64,000 nucleotides of DNA, from assembly GCA_947623455.1 (NCBI GenBank), contig OX392540.1, positions 8,883,432 to 8,947,431 on the forward strand, given 5' to 3'. Every line of letters begins with the position of its first letter. The stretch's first letter is position 1. The notes beneath the pieces were generated by a model. That model did no database searches. It was not told where the DNA came from and saw only the letters and a program-made list of their open reading frames with translations. The DNA comes from Mimachlamys varia (Eukaryota; Mollusca; Bivalvia; Pectinida; Pectinidae). The translations under genes were made by a program, and so were the position numbers. Positions 1-9,772 of this stretch are shown piece by piece.

Positions 1-80
1 GGAACACATGAAGTCTGCCTGTCCTGTATTCAGAGTTTCCCTCCTGTCCTGTTTAAATGAACACATGAAGTCTGCTTGTC

Positions 81-105
81 CTGTATTCAGAGTTTCCCTC
101 CTGTA
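81..105 (+). repeat. Exemplar 25-bp short unit
   Basis: CTGTATTCAGAG begins at 81 and again at 106, so a 25-bp unit is inserted here. It equals positions 29-53 plus the junction of the 57-bp monomer, meaning 32 bp (the TTACATGAACAC to GTCTGCC part) are missing. Such short units recur throughout: six lie in each 1,117-bp repeat and about twelve in each 1,609-bp repeat. Each one shifts the reading frame by one base, which is why long open frames never develop. Confidence 0.93.
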
Positions 106-188
106 CTGTATTCAGAGTTTCCCTCCTTTCCTGTTTATATGACCACATGAAGTCTGCCTGTCCTGTATTCAGAGTTTCCCTCTTGTTC

Positions 189-245
189 TGTTTACATGAA
201 CACATGAAGTCTGCCAGTCCTGTATTCAGTGTTTCCCTCCTGTCC
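189..245 (+). repeat. Exemplar 57-bp monomer
   Basis: TGTTTAC begins at 189 and again at 246, giving a 57-bp period. In this phase the most variable positions are 4-10 (TGTTTACATG, with forms such as TGTTGAC, TGTTCAC, TGTTTAGACG, TGTTTACAGG, TGTTTAAATG), 18-20 (ATGAAG, ATGGAG, ATGTAG), 28 (GCCAG or GCCTG), 42 (CAGAG, CAGTG, CAGCG) and 47-53 (CCCTCCT, CCCTCTT, CCCTTCT, CCGTCCT). These combinations make individual units recognisable and are the basis for defining higher-order repeats here. The monomer length is a multiple of three, which explains the open frames on both strands. Confidence 0.95.
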
Positions 246-827
246 TGTTTACATGAACACATGGAGTCTGCCTGTCCTGTATTCAAAGTTTCACTCCTGT
301 TCTGTTGACATGAACACATGAAGTCTGTCAGTCCTGTATTCAGCGTTTCCCTCCTGTCTTGTTTACATGAACACATGTAGTCTGCCTGTCTTGTATTCAG
401 AGTTTCCCTCTTGTCTTGTTTACATGAACACATGGAGTCTGCCTGTCCTGTATTCAGAGTTTCCCTCCTGTCTTGTATTCAGAGTTTCCCTCCTGTCCTG
501 TTTAGACGAAAACATTAAGTCTGCCAGTCCTGTATTCAGAGTTTCCCTCCTGTCTTGTATTTAGAGTTTCCCTCCTGTCCTGTTAACACGAACACATAAA
601 GTCTCTCAGTCCTGTATACAGAGTTTCCATCCTGTCCTGTATTCAGAGTTTCTCTCCTGTCCTGTTTACATGAACACATGAAGTCTGCCAGTCCTGTATT
701 CAAAGTTTCCGTCCTGTCCTGTATTCAGAGTTTCCCTCCTGTCCTGTATTCAGAGTTTCCCTTCTGTCCTATTTACAGGAACACATGGAGTCTGCCTGTC
801 CTGTATTCAGAGTTAACCTCCTTTCCT

Positions 828-1944
828 GTATTCAGAGTTTCCCTCCTTTCCTGTTTACATGAACACATGAAGTCTGCCAGTCCTGTTTTAAGAGTTTCCC
901 TCCTGTCCTGTTTACATAAACACATGGAGTCTGCCAGTTCTGTATTCAGTTTCCTTCCTGTCCTGTTTACATAAACACATGGAGTCTGCCAGTTCTGTAT
1001 TCAGAGTTTCCCTCCTGTCCTGTTCACATGAACACATGGAGTCTGCCTGTCCTGTATTCAAAGTTTCCCTCCTGTTCTGTTGACATGAACACATGAAGTC
1101 TGCCAGTCCTGTATTCAGCGTTTCCCTCCTGTCTTGTTTACATGAACACATGTAGTCTGCCTGTCCTGTATTCAGAGTTTCCCTTCTTTCCTGTATTCAG
1201 AGTTTCCCTCCTTTCCTGTTTACATGAAAACATGAAGTCTGTCTGTTCTGTATTCAGAGTTTCCCTCTTGTCTTGTTTACATGAACACATGGAGTCTGCC
1301 TGTCCTGTATTCAGAGTTTCCCTCCTGTCTTGTATTCAGAGTTTCCCTCCTGTCCTGTTTAGACGAACACATTAAGTCTGCCAGTCCTGTATTCAAAGTT
1401 TACCTCCTGTCCTGTATTCAGAATTTTCCTCCTGTCCTGTTTACATGAACAAATGAAGTCTGCCAGTCCTGTATTCCAAGTTTCCGTCCTGTCCTGTATT
1501 CAGAGTTTCCCTCCTGTCCTGTTTACACGAACACATTAAGTCTGCCAGTCCTGTATTCAGAGTTTCCCTCCTGTCCTGTATTCAGAGTTTCCCTCCTGTC
1601 CTGTTTACAGGAACACATGAAGTCTGCCAGTCCTGTATTCAGAGTTTCCCTCCTGTCCTGTTTAAATGAACACATGAAGTCTGCTTGTCCTGTATTCAGA
1701 GTTTCCCTCCTGTACTGTATTCAGAGTTTCCCTCCTTTCCTGTTTATATGACCACATGAAGTCTGCCTGTCCTGTATTCAGAGTTTCCCTCTTGTTCTGT
1801 TTACATGAACACATGAAGTCTGCCAGTCCTGTATTCAGTGTTTCCCTCCTGTCCTGTTTACATGAACACATGGAGTCTGCCTGTCCTGTATTCAAAGTTT
1901 CCCTCCTGTTCTGTTGACATGAACACATGAAGTCTGCCAGTCCT
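828..1944. repeat. 1,117-bp tandem duplication, unit 1
   Basis: This segment is directly followed by a near-identical copy: landmarks 912, 1142 and 1662 recur at 2029, 2259 and 2779. Seventeen long units (one of them the 55-bp form) and six short units add up exactly to 1,117. The six short units are visible near 1,181, 1,328, 1,410, 1,492, 1,577 and 1,711. Boundaries are approximate because the exchange was in register with the monomer. Confidence 0.85.
909..963 (+). repeat. 55-bp monomer variant (2-bp deletion in CAGAGTTTCC)
   Basis: TGTTTAC begins at 909 and 964, a 55-bp spacing. The unit reads CAGTTTCCTTCC where others read CAGAGTTTCCCTCC, so AG is lost. It always occurs next to units carrying ACATAAACACATGG. 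The same variant recurs near 2,066, 3,675, 4,792, 8,580, 12,088, 16,838, 18,618, 22,944, 24,552, 25,921 and onward, once in most higher-order repeats. It is a useful landmark for phasing them. Confidence 0.9.
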
Positions 1945-3061
1945 GTATTCAGAGTTTCCCTCCTTTCCTGTTTACATGAACACATGAAGTCTGCCAGTCC
2001 TGTTTTAAGAGTTTCCCTCCTGTCCTGTTTACATAAACACATGGAGTCTGCCAGTTCTGTATTCAGTTTCCTTCCTGTCCTGTTTACATAAACACATGGA
2101 GTCTGCCAGTTCTGTATTCAGAGTTTCCCTCCTGTCCTGTTCACATGAACACATGGAGTCTGCCTGTCCTGTATTCAAAGTTTCCCTCCTGTTCTGTTGA
2201 CATGAACACATGAAGTCTGCCAGTCCTGTATTCAGCGTTTCCCTCCTGTCTTGTTTACATGAACACATGTAGTCTGCCTGTCCTGTATTCAGAGTTTCCC
2301 TTCTTTCCTGTATTCAGAGTTTCCCTCCTTTCCTGTTTACATGAAAACATGAAGTCTGTCTGTTCTGTATTCAGAGTTTCCCTCTTGTCTTGTTTACATG
2401 AACACATGGAGTCTGCCTGTCCTGTATTCAGAGTTTCCCTCCTGTCTTGTATTCAGAGTTTCCCTCCTGTCCTGTTTAGACGAACACATTAAGTCTGCCA
2501 GTCCTGTATTCAAAGTTTACCTCCTGTCCTGTATTCAGAATTTTCCTCCTGTCATGTTTACATGAACAAATGAAGTCTGCCAGTCCTGTATTCCAAGTTT
2601 CCGTCCTGTCCTGTATTCAGAGTTTCCCTCCTGTCCTGTTTACACGAACACATTAAGTCTGCCAGTCCTGTATTCAGAGTTTCCCTCCTGTCCTGTATTC
2701 AGAGTTTCCCTCCTGTCCTGTTTACAGGAACACATGAAGTCTGCCTGTCCTGTATTCAGAGTTTCCCTCCTGTCCTGTTTAAATGAACACATGAAGTCTG
2801 CTTGTCCTGTATTCAGAGTTTCCCTCCTGTACTGTATTCAGAGTTTCCCTCCTTTCCTGTTTATATGACCACATGAAGTCTGCCTGTCCTGTATTCAGAG
2901 TTTCCCTCTTGTTCTGTTTACATGAACACATGAAGTCTGCCAGTCCTGTATTCAGTGTTTCCCTCCTGTCCTGTTTACATGAACACATGGAGTCTGCCTG
3001 TCCTGTATTCAAAGTTTCACTCCTGTTCTGTTGACATGAACACATGAAGTCTGTCAGTCCT
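1945..3061. repeat. 1,117-bp tandem duplication, unit 2
   Basis: Second copy of the unit beginning near 828. Identity breaks at about 3,062, where CAGCGTTTCCCTCCTGTC replaces CAGAGTTTCCCTCCTTTC. A difference inside the pair is GTCATG near 2,551-2,556 where the sister has GTCCTG. Confidence 0.83.
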
Positions 3062-3553
3062 GTATTCAGCGTTTCCCTCCTGTCTTGTTTACATGAACAC
3101 ATGTAGTCTGCCTGTCTTGTATTCAGAGTTTCCCTCTTGTCTTGTTTACATGAACACATGGAGTCTGCCTGTCCTGTATTCAGAGTTTCCCTCCTGTCTT
3201 GTATTCAGAGTTTCCCTCCTGTCCTGTTTAGACGAAAACATTAAGTCTGCCAGTCCTGTATTCAGAGTTTCCCTCCTGTCTTGTATTTAGAGTTTCCCTC
3301 CTGTCCTGTTAACACGAACACATAAAGTCTCTCAGTCCTGTATACAGAGTTTCCATCCTGTCCTGTATTCAGAGTTTCTCTCCTGTCCTGTTTACATGAA
3401 CACATGAAGTCTGCCAGTCCTGTATTCAAAGTATCCGTCCTGTCCTGTATTCAGAGTTTCCCTCCTGTCCTGTATTCAGAGTTTCCCTTCTGTCCTATTT
3501 ACAGGAACACATGGAGTCTGCCTGTCCTGTATTCAGAGTTAACCTCCTTTCCT

Positions 3554-5787
3554 GTATTCAGAGTTTCCCTCCTTTCCTGTTTACATGAACACATGAAGTC
3601 TGCCAGTCCTGTTTTAAGAGTTTCCCTCCTGTCCTGTTTACATAAACACATGGAGTCTGCCAGTTCTGTATTCAGTTTCCTTCCTGTCCTGTTTACATAA
3701 ACACATGGAGTCTGCCAGTTCTGTATTCAGAGTTTCCCTCCTGTCCTGTTCACATGAACACATGGAGTCTGCCTGTCCTGTATTCAAAGTTTCCCTCCTG
3801 TTCTGTTGACATGAACACATGAAGTCTGCCAGTCCTGTATTCAGCGTTTCCCTCCTGTCTTGTTTACATGAACACATGTAGTCTGCCTGTCCTGTATTCA
3901 GAGTTTCCCTTCTTTCCTGTATTCAGAGTTTCCCTCCTTTCCTGTTTACATGAAAACATGAAGTCTGTCTGTTCTGTATTCAGAGTTTCCCTCTTGTCTT
4001 GTTTACATGAACACATGGAGTCTGCCTGTCCTGTATTCAGAGTTTCCCTCCTGTCTTGTATTCAGAGTTTCCCTCCTGTCCTGTTTAGACGAACACATTA
4101 AGTCTGCCAGTCCTGTATTCAAAGTTTACCTCCTGTCCTGTATTCAGAATTTTCCTCCTGTCCTGTTTACATGAACAAATGAAGTCTGCCAGTCCTGTAT
4201 TCCAAGTTTCCGTCCTGTCCTGTATTCAGAGTTTCCCTCCTGTCCTGTTTACACGAACACATTAAGTCTGCCAGTCCTGTATTCAGAGTTTCCCTCCTGT
4301 CCTGTATTCAGAGTTTCCCTCCTGTCCTGTTTACAGGAACACATGAAGTCTGCCAGTCCTGTATTCAGAGTTTCCCTCCTGTCCTGTTTAAATGAACACA
4401 TGAAGTCTGCTTGTCCTGTATTCAGAGTTTCCCTCCTGTACTGTATTCAGAGTTTCCCTCCTTTCCTGTTTATATGACCACATGAAGTCTGCCTGTCCTG
4501 TATTCAGAGTTTCCCTCTTGTTCTGTTTACATGAACACATGAAGTCTGCCAGTCCTGTATTCAGTGTTTCCCTCCTGTCCTGTTTACATGAACACATGGA
4601 GTCTGCCTGTCCTGTATTCAAAGTTTCCCTCCTGTTCTGTTGACATGAACACATGAAGTCTGCCAGTCCTGTATTCAGAGTTTCCCTCCTTTCCTGTTTA
4701 CATGAACACATGAAGTCTGCCAGTCCTGTTTTAAGAGTTTCCCTCCTGTCCTGTTTACATAAACACATGGAGTCTGCCAGTTCTGTATTCAGTTTCCTTC
4801 CTGTCCTGTTTACATAAACACATGGAGTCTGCCAGTTCTGTATTCAGAGTTTCCCTCCTGTCCTGTTCACATGAACACATGGAGTCTGCCTGTCCTGTAT
4901 TCAAAGTTTCCCTCCTGTTCTGTTGACATGAACACATGAAGTCTGCCAGTCCTGTATTCAGCGTTTCCCTCCTGTCTTGTTTACATGAACACATGTAGTC
5001 TGCCTGTCCTGTATTCAGAGTTTCCCTTCTTTCCTGTATTCAGAGTTTCCCTCCTTTCCTGTTTACATGAAAACATGAAGTCTGTCTGTTCTGTATTCAG
5101 AGTTTCCCTCTTGTCTTGTTTACATGAACACATGGAGTCTGCCTGTCCTGTATTCAGAGTTTCCCTCCTGTCTTGTATTCAGAGTTTCCCTCCTGTCCTG
5201 TTTAGACGAACACATTAAGTCTGCCAGTCCTGTATTCAAAGTTTACCTCCTGTCCTGTATTCAGAATTTTCCTCCTGTCCTGTTTACATGAACAAATGAA
5301 GTCTGCCAGTCCTGTATTCCAAGTTTCCGTCCTGTCCTGTATTCAGAGTTTCCCTCCTGTCCTGTTTACACGAACACATTAAGTCTGCCAGTCCTGTATT
5401 CAGAGTTTCCCTCCTGTCCTGTATTCAGAGTTTCCCTCCTGTCCTGTTTACAGGAACACATGAAGTCTGCCAGTCCTGTATTCAGAGTTTCCCTCCTGTC
5501 CTGTTTAAATGAACACATGAAGTCTGCTTGTCCTGTATTCAGAGTTTCCCTCCTGTACTGTATTCAGAGTTTCCCTCCTTTCCTGTTTATATGACCACAT
5601 GAAGTCTGCCTGTCCTGTATTCAGAGTTTCCCTCTTGTTCTGTTTACATGAACACATGAAGTCTGCCAGTCCTGTATTCAGTGTTTCCCTCCTGTCCTGT
5701 TTACATGAACACATGGAGTCTGCCAGTCCTGTATTCAAAGTTTCCCTCCTGTTCTGTTGACATGAACACATGAAGTCTGCCAGTCCT
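3554..5787. repeat. 1,117-bp tandem pair within the second 2,726-bp copy
   Basis: Two further 1,117-bp units, about 3,554-4,670 and 4,671-5,787, are the 2,726-bp-shifted equivalents of the pair at 828-3,061. The second unit carries GCCAGTCC near 5,722-5,729 where the others have GCCTGTCC. It then runs into a different continuation at about 5,800 (ACATGAAAACATG instead of ACATGAACACATG), marking a recombination junction. Confidence 0.82.
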
Positions 5788-6264
5788 GTATTCAGAGTTT
5801 CCCTCCTTTCCTGTTTACATGAAAACATGAAGTCTGTCTGTTCTGTATTCAGAGTTTCCCTCTTGTCTTGTTTACATGAACACATGGAGTCTGCCTGTCC
5901 TGTATTCAGAGTTTCCCTCCTGTCTTGTATTCAGAGTTTCCCTCCTGTCCTGTTTAGACGAACACATTAAGTCTGCCAGTCCTGTATTCAAAGTTTACCT
6001 CCTGTCCTGTATTCAGAATTTCCCTCCTGTCCTGTTTACATGAACAAATGAAGTCTGCCAGTCCTGTATTCCAAGTTTCCGTCCTGTCCTGTATTCAGAG
6101 TTTCCCTCCTGTCCTGTTTACACGAACACATTAAGTCTGCCAGTCCTGTATTCAGAGTTTCCCTCCTGTCCTGTATTCAGAGTTTCCCTCCTGTCCTGTT
6201 TACAGGAACACATGAAGTCTGCCAGTCCTGTATTCAGAGTTTCCCTCCTGTCCTGTTTAAATGA
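5788..6264. repeat. Junction segment between HOR blocks
   Basis: Monomers here resemble those at about 3,940-4,380 (TTTAGACGAACACATTAAG, then units with TCCAAGTTTCCGTCC and TTTACAGG). They link the 2,726-bp block to the following 3.5-kb block. There is no gene or unique DNA. Confidence 0.75.
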
Positions 6265-6353
6265 ACACATGAAGTCTGTCTGTCCTGTATTCAGAGTTTC
6301 CCTCCTGTTCTGTTTACATGAACACATGAAGTCTGCCTGTCCTGTATTCAAAG

Positions 6354-6370
6354 TTTCCCTCTTCCCTCCT
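6354..6370 (+). repeat. 7-bp microduplication inside a monomer
   Basis: The pyrimidine tract reads TTTCCCTCTTCCCTCCTG instead of TTTCCCTCCTG, a direct 7-bp duplication of TTCCCTC. The same event is present near 9,863-9,879, 32,937-32,953 and 36,446-36,462 and nowhere else that I found. The four copies therefore share one origin and track the 3,508-bp and 26,583-bp duplications. Confidence 0.9.
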
Positions 6371-7040
6371 GTTCTGTTTACATGAACACATGAAGTCTGC
6401 CAGTCCTGTATCCAGAGTTTCCCTCCTGTCCTGTTTAAATGAACACATGAAGTCTGCTTGTCCTGTATTCAGAGTTTCCCTCCTGTACTGTATTCAGAGT
6501 TTCCCTCCTTTCCTGTTTATATGACCACATGAAGTCTGCCTGTCCTGTATTCAGAGTTTCCCTCTTGTTCTGTTTACATGAACACATGAAGTCTGCCAGT
6601 CCTGTATTCAGTGTTTCCCTCCTGTCCTGTTTACATGAACACATGGAGTCTGCCTGTCCTGTATTCAAAGTTTCCCTCCTGTTCTGTTGACATGAACACA
6701 TGAAGTCTGCCAGTCCTGTATTCAGCGTTTCCTTCCTGTCTTGTTTACATGAACACATGTAGTCTGCCTGTCCTGTATTCAGAGTTTCCCTCTTGTCTTG
6801 TTTACATGAACACATGGAGTCTGCCTGTCCTGTATTCAAAGTTTACCTCCTGTCCTGTATTCAGAATTTCCCTCCTGTCCTGTTAACAGGAACAAATGAA
6901 GTCTGCCAGTCCTGTATTCCAAGTTTCCGTCCTGTCCTGTATTCAGAGTTTCCCTCCTGTCCTGTTTACACGAACACATTAAGTCTGCCAGTCCTGTATT
7001 CAGAGTTTCCCTCCTGTCCTGTATTCAGAGTTTCCCTCCT

Positions 7041-7056
7041 GTCCTGATAATGAACA
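7041..7056 (+). repeat. GATAATG monomer variant (2-bp deletion)
   Basis: CCTGATAATGAACAC replaces CCTGTTTACATGAACAC, a net loss of 2 bp that also destroys the TGTTTAC motif. It recurs near 9,264, 10,553, 12,831, 13,612, 15,328, 33,627, 35,847, 37,136, 39,411, 40,192 and 52,731. It is always followed by a unit with GCTTGTCC and, one short unit later, by TTTATAAGATCACATG, so it marks one HOR subtype. It is absent from the 2,726-bp block and from about 53-64 kb. Confidence 0.88.
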
Positions 7057-9772
7057 CATGAAGTCTGCTTGTCCTGTATTCAGAGTTTCCCTCCTGTACT
7101 GTATTCAGAGTTTCCCTCCTTTCCTGTTTATAAGATCACATGAAGTCTGCCTGTCCTGTATTCAGAGTTTCCCTCTTGTTCTGTTTACACGAACACATGA
7201 AGTCTGCCAGTCCTGTATTCAGTGTTTCCCTCCTGTCCTGTTTACATGAACACATGGAGTCTGCCTGTCCTGTATTCAAAGTTTCCCTCCTGTTCTGTTG
7301 ACATGAACACATGAAGTCTGCCAGTCCTGTATTCAGCGTTTCCTTCCTGTCTTGTTTACATGAACACATGTAGTCTGCCTGTCCTGTATTCAGAGTTTCC
7401 CTTCTTTCCTGTATTCAGAGTTTACCTCCTTTCCTGTTTACATGAAAACATGAAGTCTGTCTGTCCTGTATTCAGAGTTTCCCTCCTGTTCTGTTTACAT
7501 GAACACATGAAGTCTGCCTGTCTTGTATTCAAAGTTTCCCTCCTGTTCTGTTTACATGAACACATGAAGTCTGCCAGTCCTGTATCCAGAGTTTCCCTCC
7601 AGTCCTGTATTCAGACTTTCCCTCCTGTCTTGTTTACATGAACACATGAAGTCTGCCTGTCCTGTATTAAGAGTTTCTCTTCTTTCCTGTATTTAGAGTT
7701 TACCTCCTTTCCTGTTTACATGAAAACATGAAGTCTGTCTGTCCTGTATTCAGAGTTTCCCTCCTGTTCTGTTTACATGAACACATGAAGTCTGCCTGTC
7801 CTGTATTCAAAGTTTCCCTCCTGTTCTGTTTACATGAACACATGAAGTCTGCCAGTCCTGTATCCAGAGTTTCCCTCCAGTCCTGTATTCAGACTTTCCC
7901 TCCTGTCTTGTTTACATGAACACATGAAGTCTGCCTTTCCTGTATTCAGAGTTTCTCTTCTTTCCTGTATTCAGAGTTTCCCTCCTTTCCTGTTTACATG
8001 AAAACATGAAGTCTGTCTGTCCTGTATTCAGAGTTTCCCTCTTGTCTTGTTTACATGAACACATGGAGTCTGCCTGTCCTGTATTCAGAGTTTCCCTCCT
8101 GTCTTGTATTCAGAGTTTCCCTCCTGTCCTGTTTAGACGAAAACATTAAGTCTGCCAGTCCTGTATTCAGAGTTTCCCTCCTGTCTTGTATTTAGAGTTT
8201 CCCTCCTGTCCTGTTAACACGAACACATAAAGTCTCTCAGTCCTGTATACAGAGTTTCCATCCTGTTCTGTATTCAGAGTTTCCCTCCTGTCCTGTTTAC
8301 ACGAACACATAAAGTCTCTCAGTCCTGTATACAGAGTTTCCGTCCTGTCCTGTATTCAGAGTTTCCCTCCTGTCCTGTATTCAGAGTTTCCCTTCTGTCC
8401 TGTTTACAGGAACACATGGAGTCTGCCTGTCCTGTATTCAGAGTTAACCTCCTTTCCTGTACTCAGAGTTTCCCTCCTTTCCTGTTTACATGAACACATG
8501 AAGTCTGCCAGTCCTGTTTTAAGAGTTTCCCTCCTGTCCTGTTTACATAAACACATGGAGTCTGCCAGTTCTGTATTCAGTTTCCTTCCTGTCCTGTTTA
8601 CATAAACACATAGAGTCTGCCAGTTCTGTATTCAGAGTTTCCCTCCTGTCCTGTTCACATGAACACATGGAGTCTGCCTGTCCTGTATTCAAAGTTTCCC
8701 TCTTGTTCTGTTTACATGAACACATGAAGTCTGCCAGTCCTGTATTCAGTGTTTCCCTCCTGTCCTGTTTACATGAACACATGAAGTCTGCCAGTCCTGT
8801 ATTCAGTGTTTCCCTCCTGTCCTGTTTACATGAACACATGGAGTCTGCCTGTCCTGTATTCAAAGTTTCCCTCCTGTTCTGTTGACATTAACACATGTAG
8901 TCTGCCTGTCCTGTATTCAGAGTTTCCCTCTTGTCTTGTTTACATGAACACATGGAGTCTGCCTGTCCTGTATTCAGAGTTTCCCTCCTGTCTTGCATTC
9001 AGAGTTTCCCTCCTGTCCTGTTTAGACGAACACATTAAGTCTGCCAGTCCTGTATTCAAAGTTTACCTCCTGTCCTGTATTCAGAATTTCCCTCTTGTCC
9101 TGTTTACATGAACAAATGAAGTCTGCCAGTCCTGTATTCCAAGTTTCCGTCCTGTCCTGTATTCAGAGTTTCCCTTCTGTCCTGTTTACACGAACACATT
9201 AAGTCTGCCAGTCCTGTATTCAGAGTTTCCCTCCTGTCCTGTATTCAGAGTTTCCCTCCTGTCCTGATAATGAACACATGAAGTCTGCTTGTCCTGTATT
9301 CAGAGTTTCCATCCTGCACTGTATTCAGAGTTTCCCTCCTTTCCTGTTTATAAGATCACATGAAGTCTGCCTGTCCTGTATTCAGAGTTTCCCTCTTGTT
9401 CTGTTTACACGAACACATGAAGTCTGCCAGTCCTGTATTCAGTGTTTCCCTCCTGTCCTGTTTACATGAACACATGGAGTCTGCCTGTCCTGTATTCAAA
9501 GTTTCCCTCCTGTTCTGTTGACATGAACACATGAAGTCTGCCAGTCCTGTATTCAGCGTTTCCCTCCTGTCTTGTTTACATGAACACATGTAGTCTGCCT
9601 GTCCTGTATTCAGAGTTTTCCTTCTTTCCTGTATTCAGAGTTTCCCTTCTTTCCTGTATTCAGAGTCTACCTCCTTTCCTGTTTACATGAAAACATGAAG
9701 TCTGCCTGTCCTGTATTCAGAGTTTCTCTTCTTTCCTGTATTCAGAGTTTACCTCCTTTCCTGTTTACATGA

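Larger units (their letters stand above)
1..5790. repeat. 2,726-bp higher-order repeat block (two copies)
   Basis: The series of variant monomers starting near 1 reappears 2,726 bp later: landmarks at 53, 367, 678, 912, 1142, 1662, 2029 and 2259 recur at 2779, 3093, 3404, 3638, 3868, 4388, 4755 and 4985. The match persists to about 5,700. The length fits 40 long units plus 18 short units minus two 2-bp deletions. Substitutions such as GTATCC near 3,433 against GTTTCC near 707 are rare, so the copies are nearly identical. A third, rearranged partial copy joins from about 5,788. No gene is present. Confidence 0.9.
6265..9772. repeat. 3,508-bp higher-order repeat, unit 1
   Basis: Landmarks at 6435, 7058, 7360 and 8543 recur exactly 3,508 bp downstream at 9943, 10566, 10868 and 12051. 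The length fits 51 long plus 24 short units, minus 6 bp for three 2-bp deletions and plus the 7-bp insertion. The unit carries the CCTGATAATGAACAC variant at about 7,044 and 9,264, and the 7-bp duplication near 6,354-6,370. Confidence 0.85.

Noticed and set aside
189..206. Hairpin from the two CATG palindromes in ACATGAACACATG
   Set aside because: The arms are only 4 bp around a 4-base loop, so no stable structure is expected; the pattern is a by-product of the repeated CATG tetramer.
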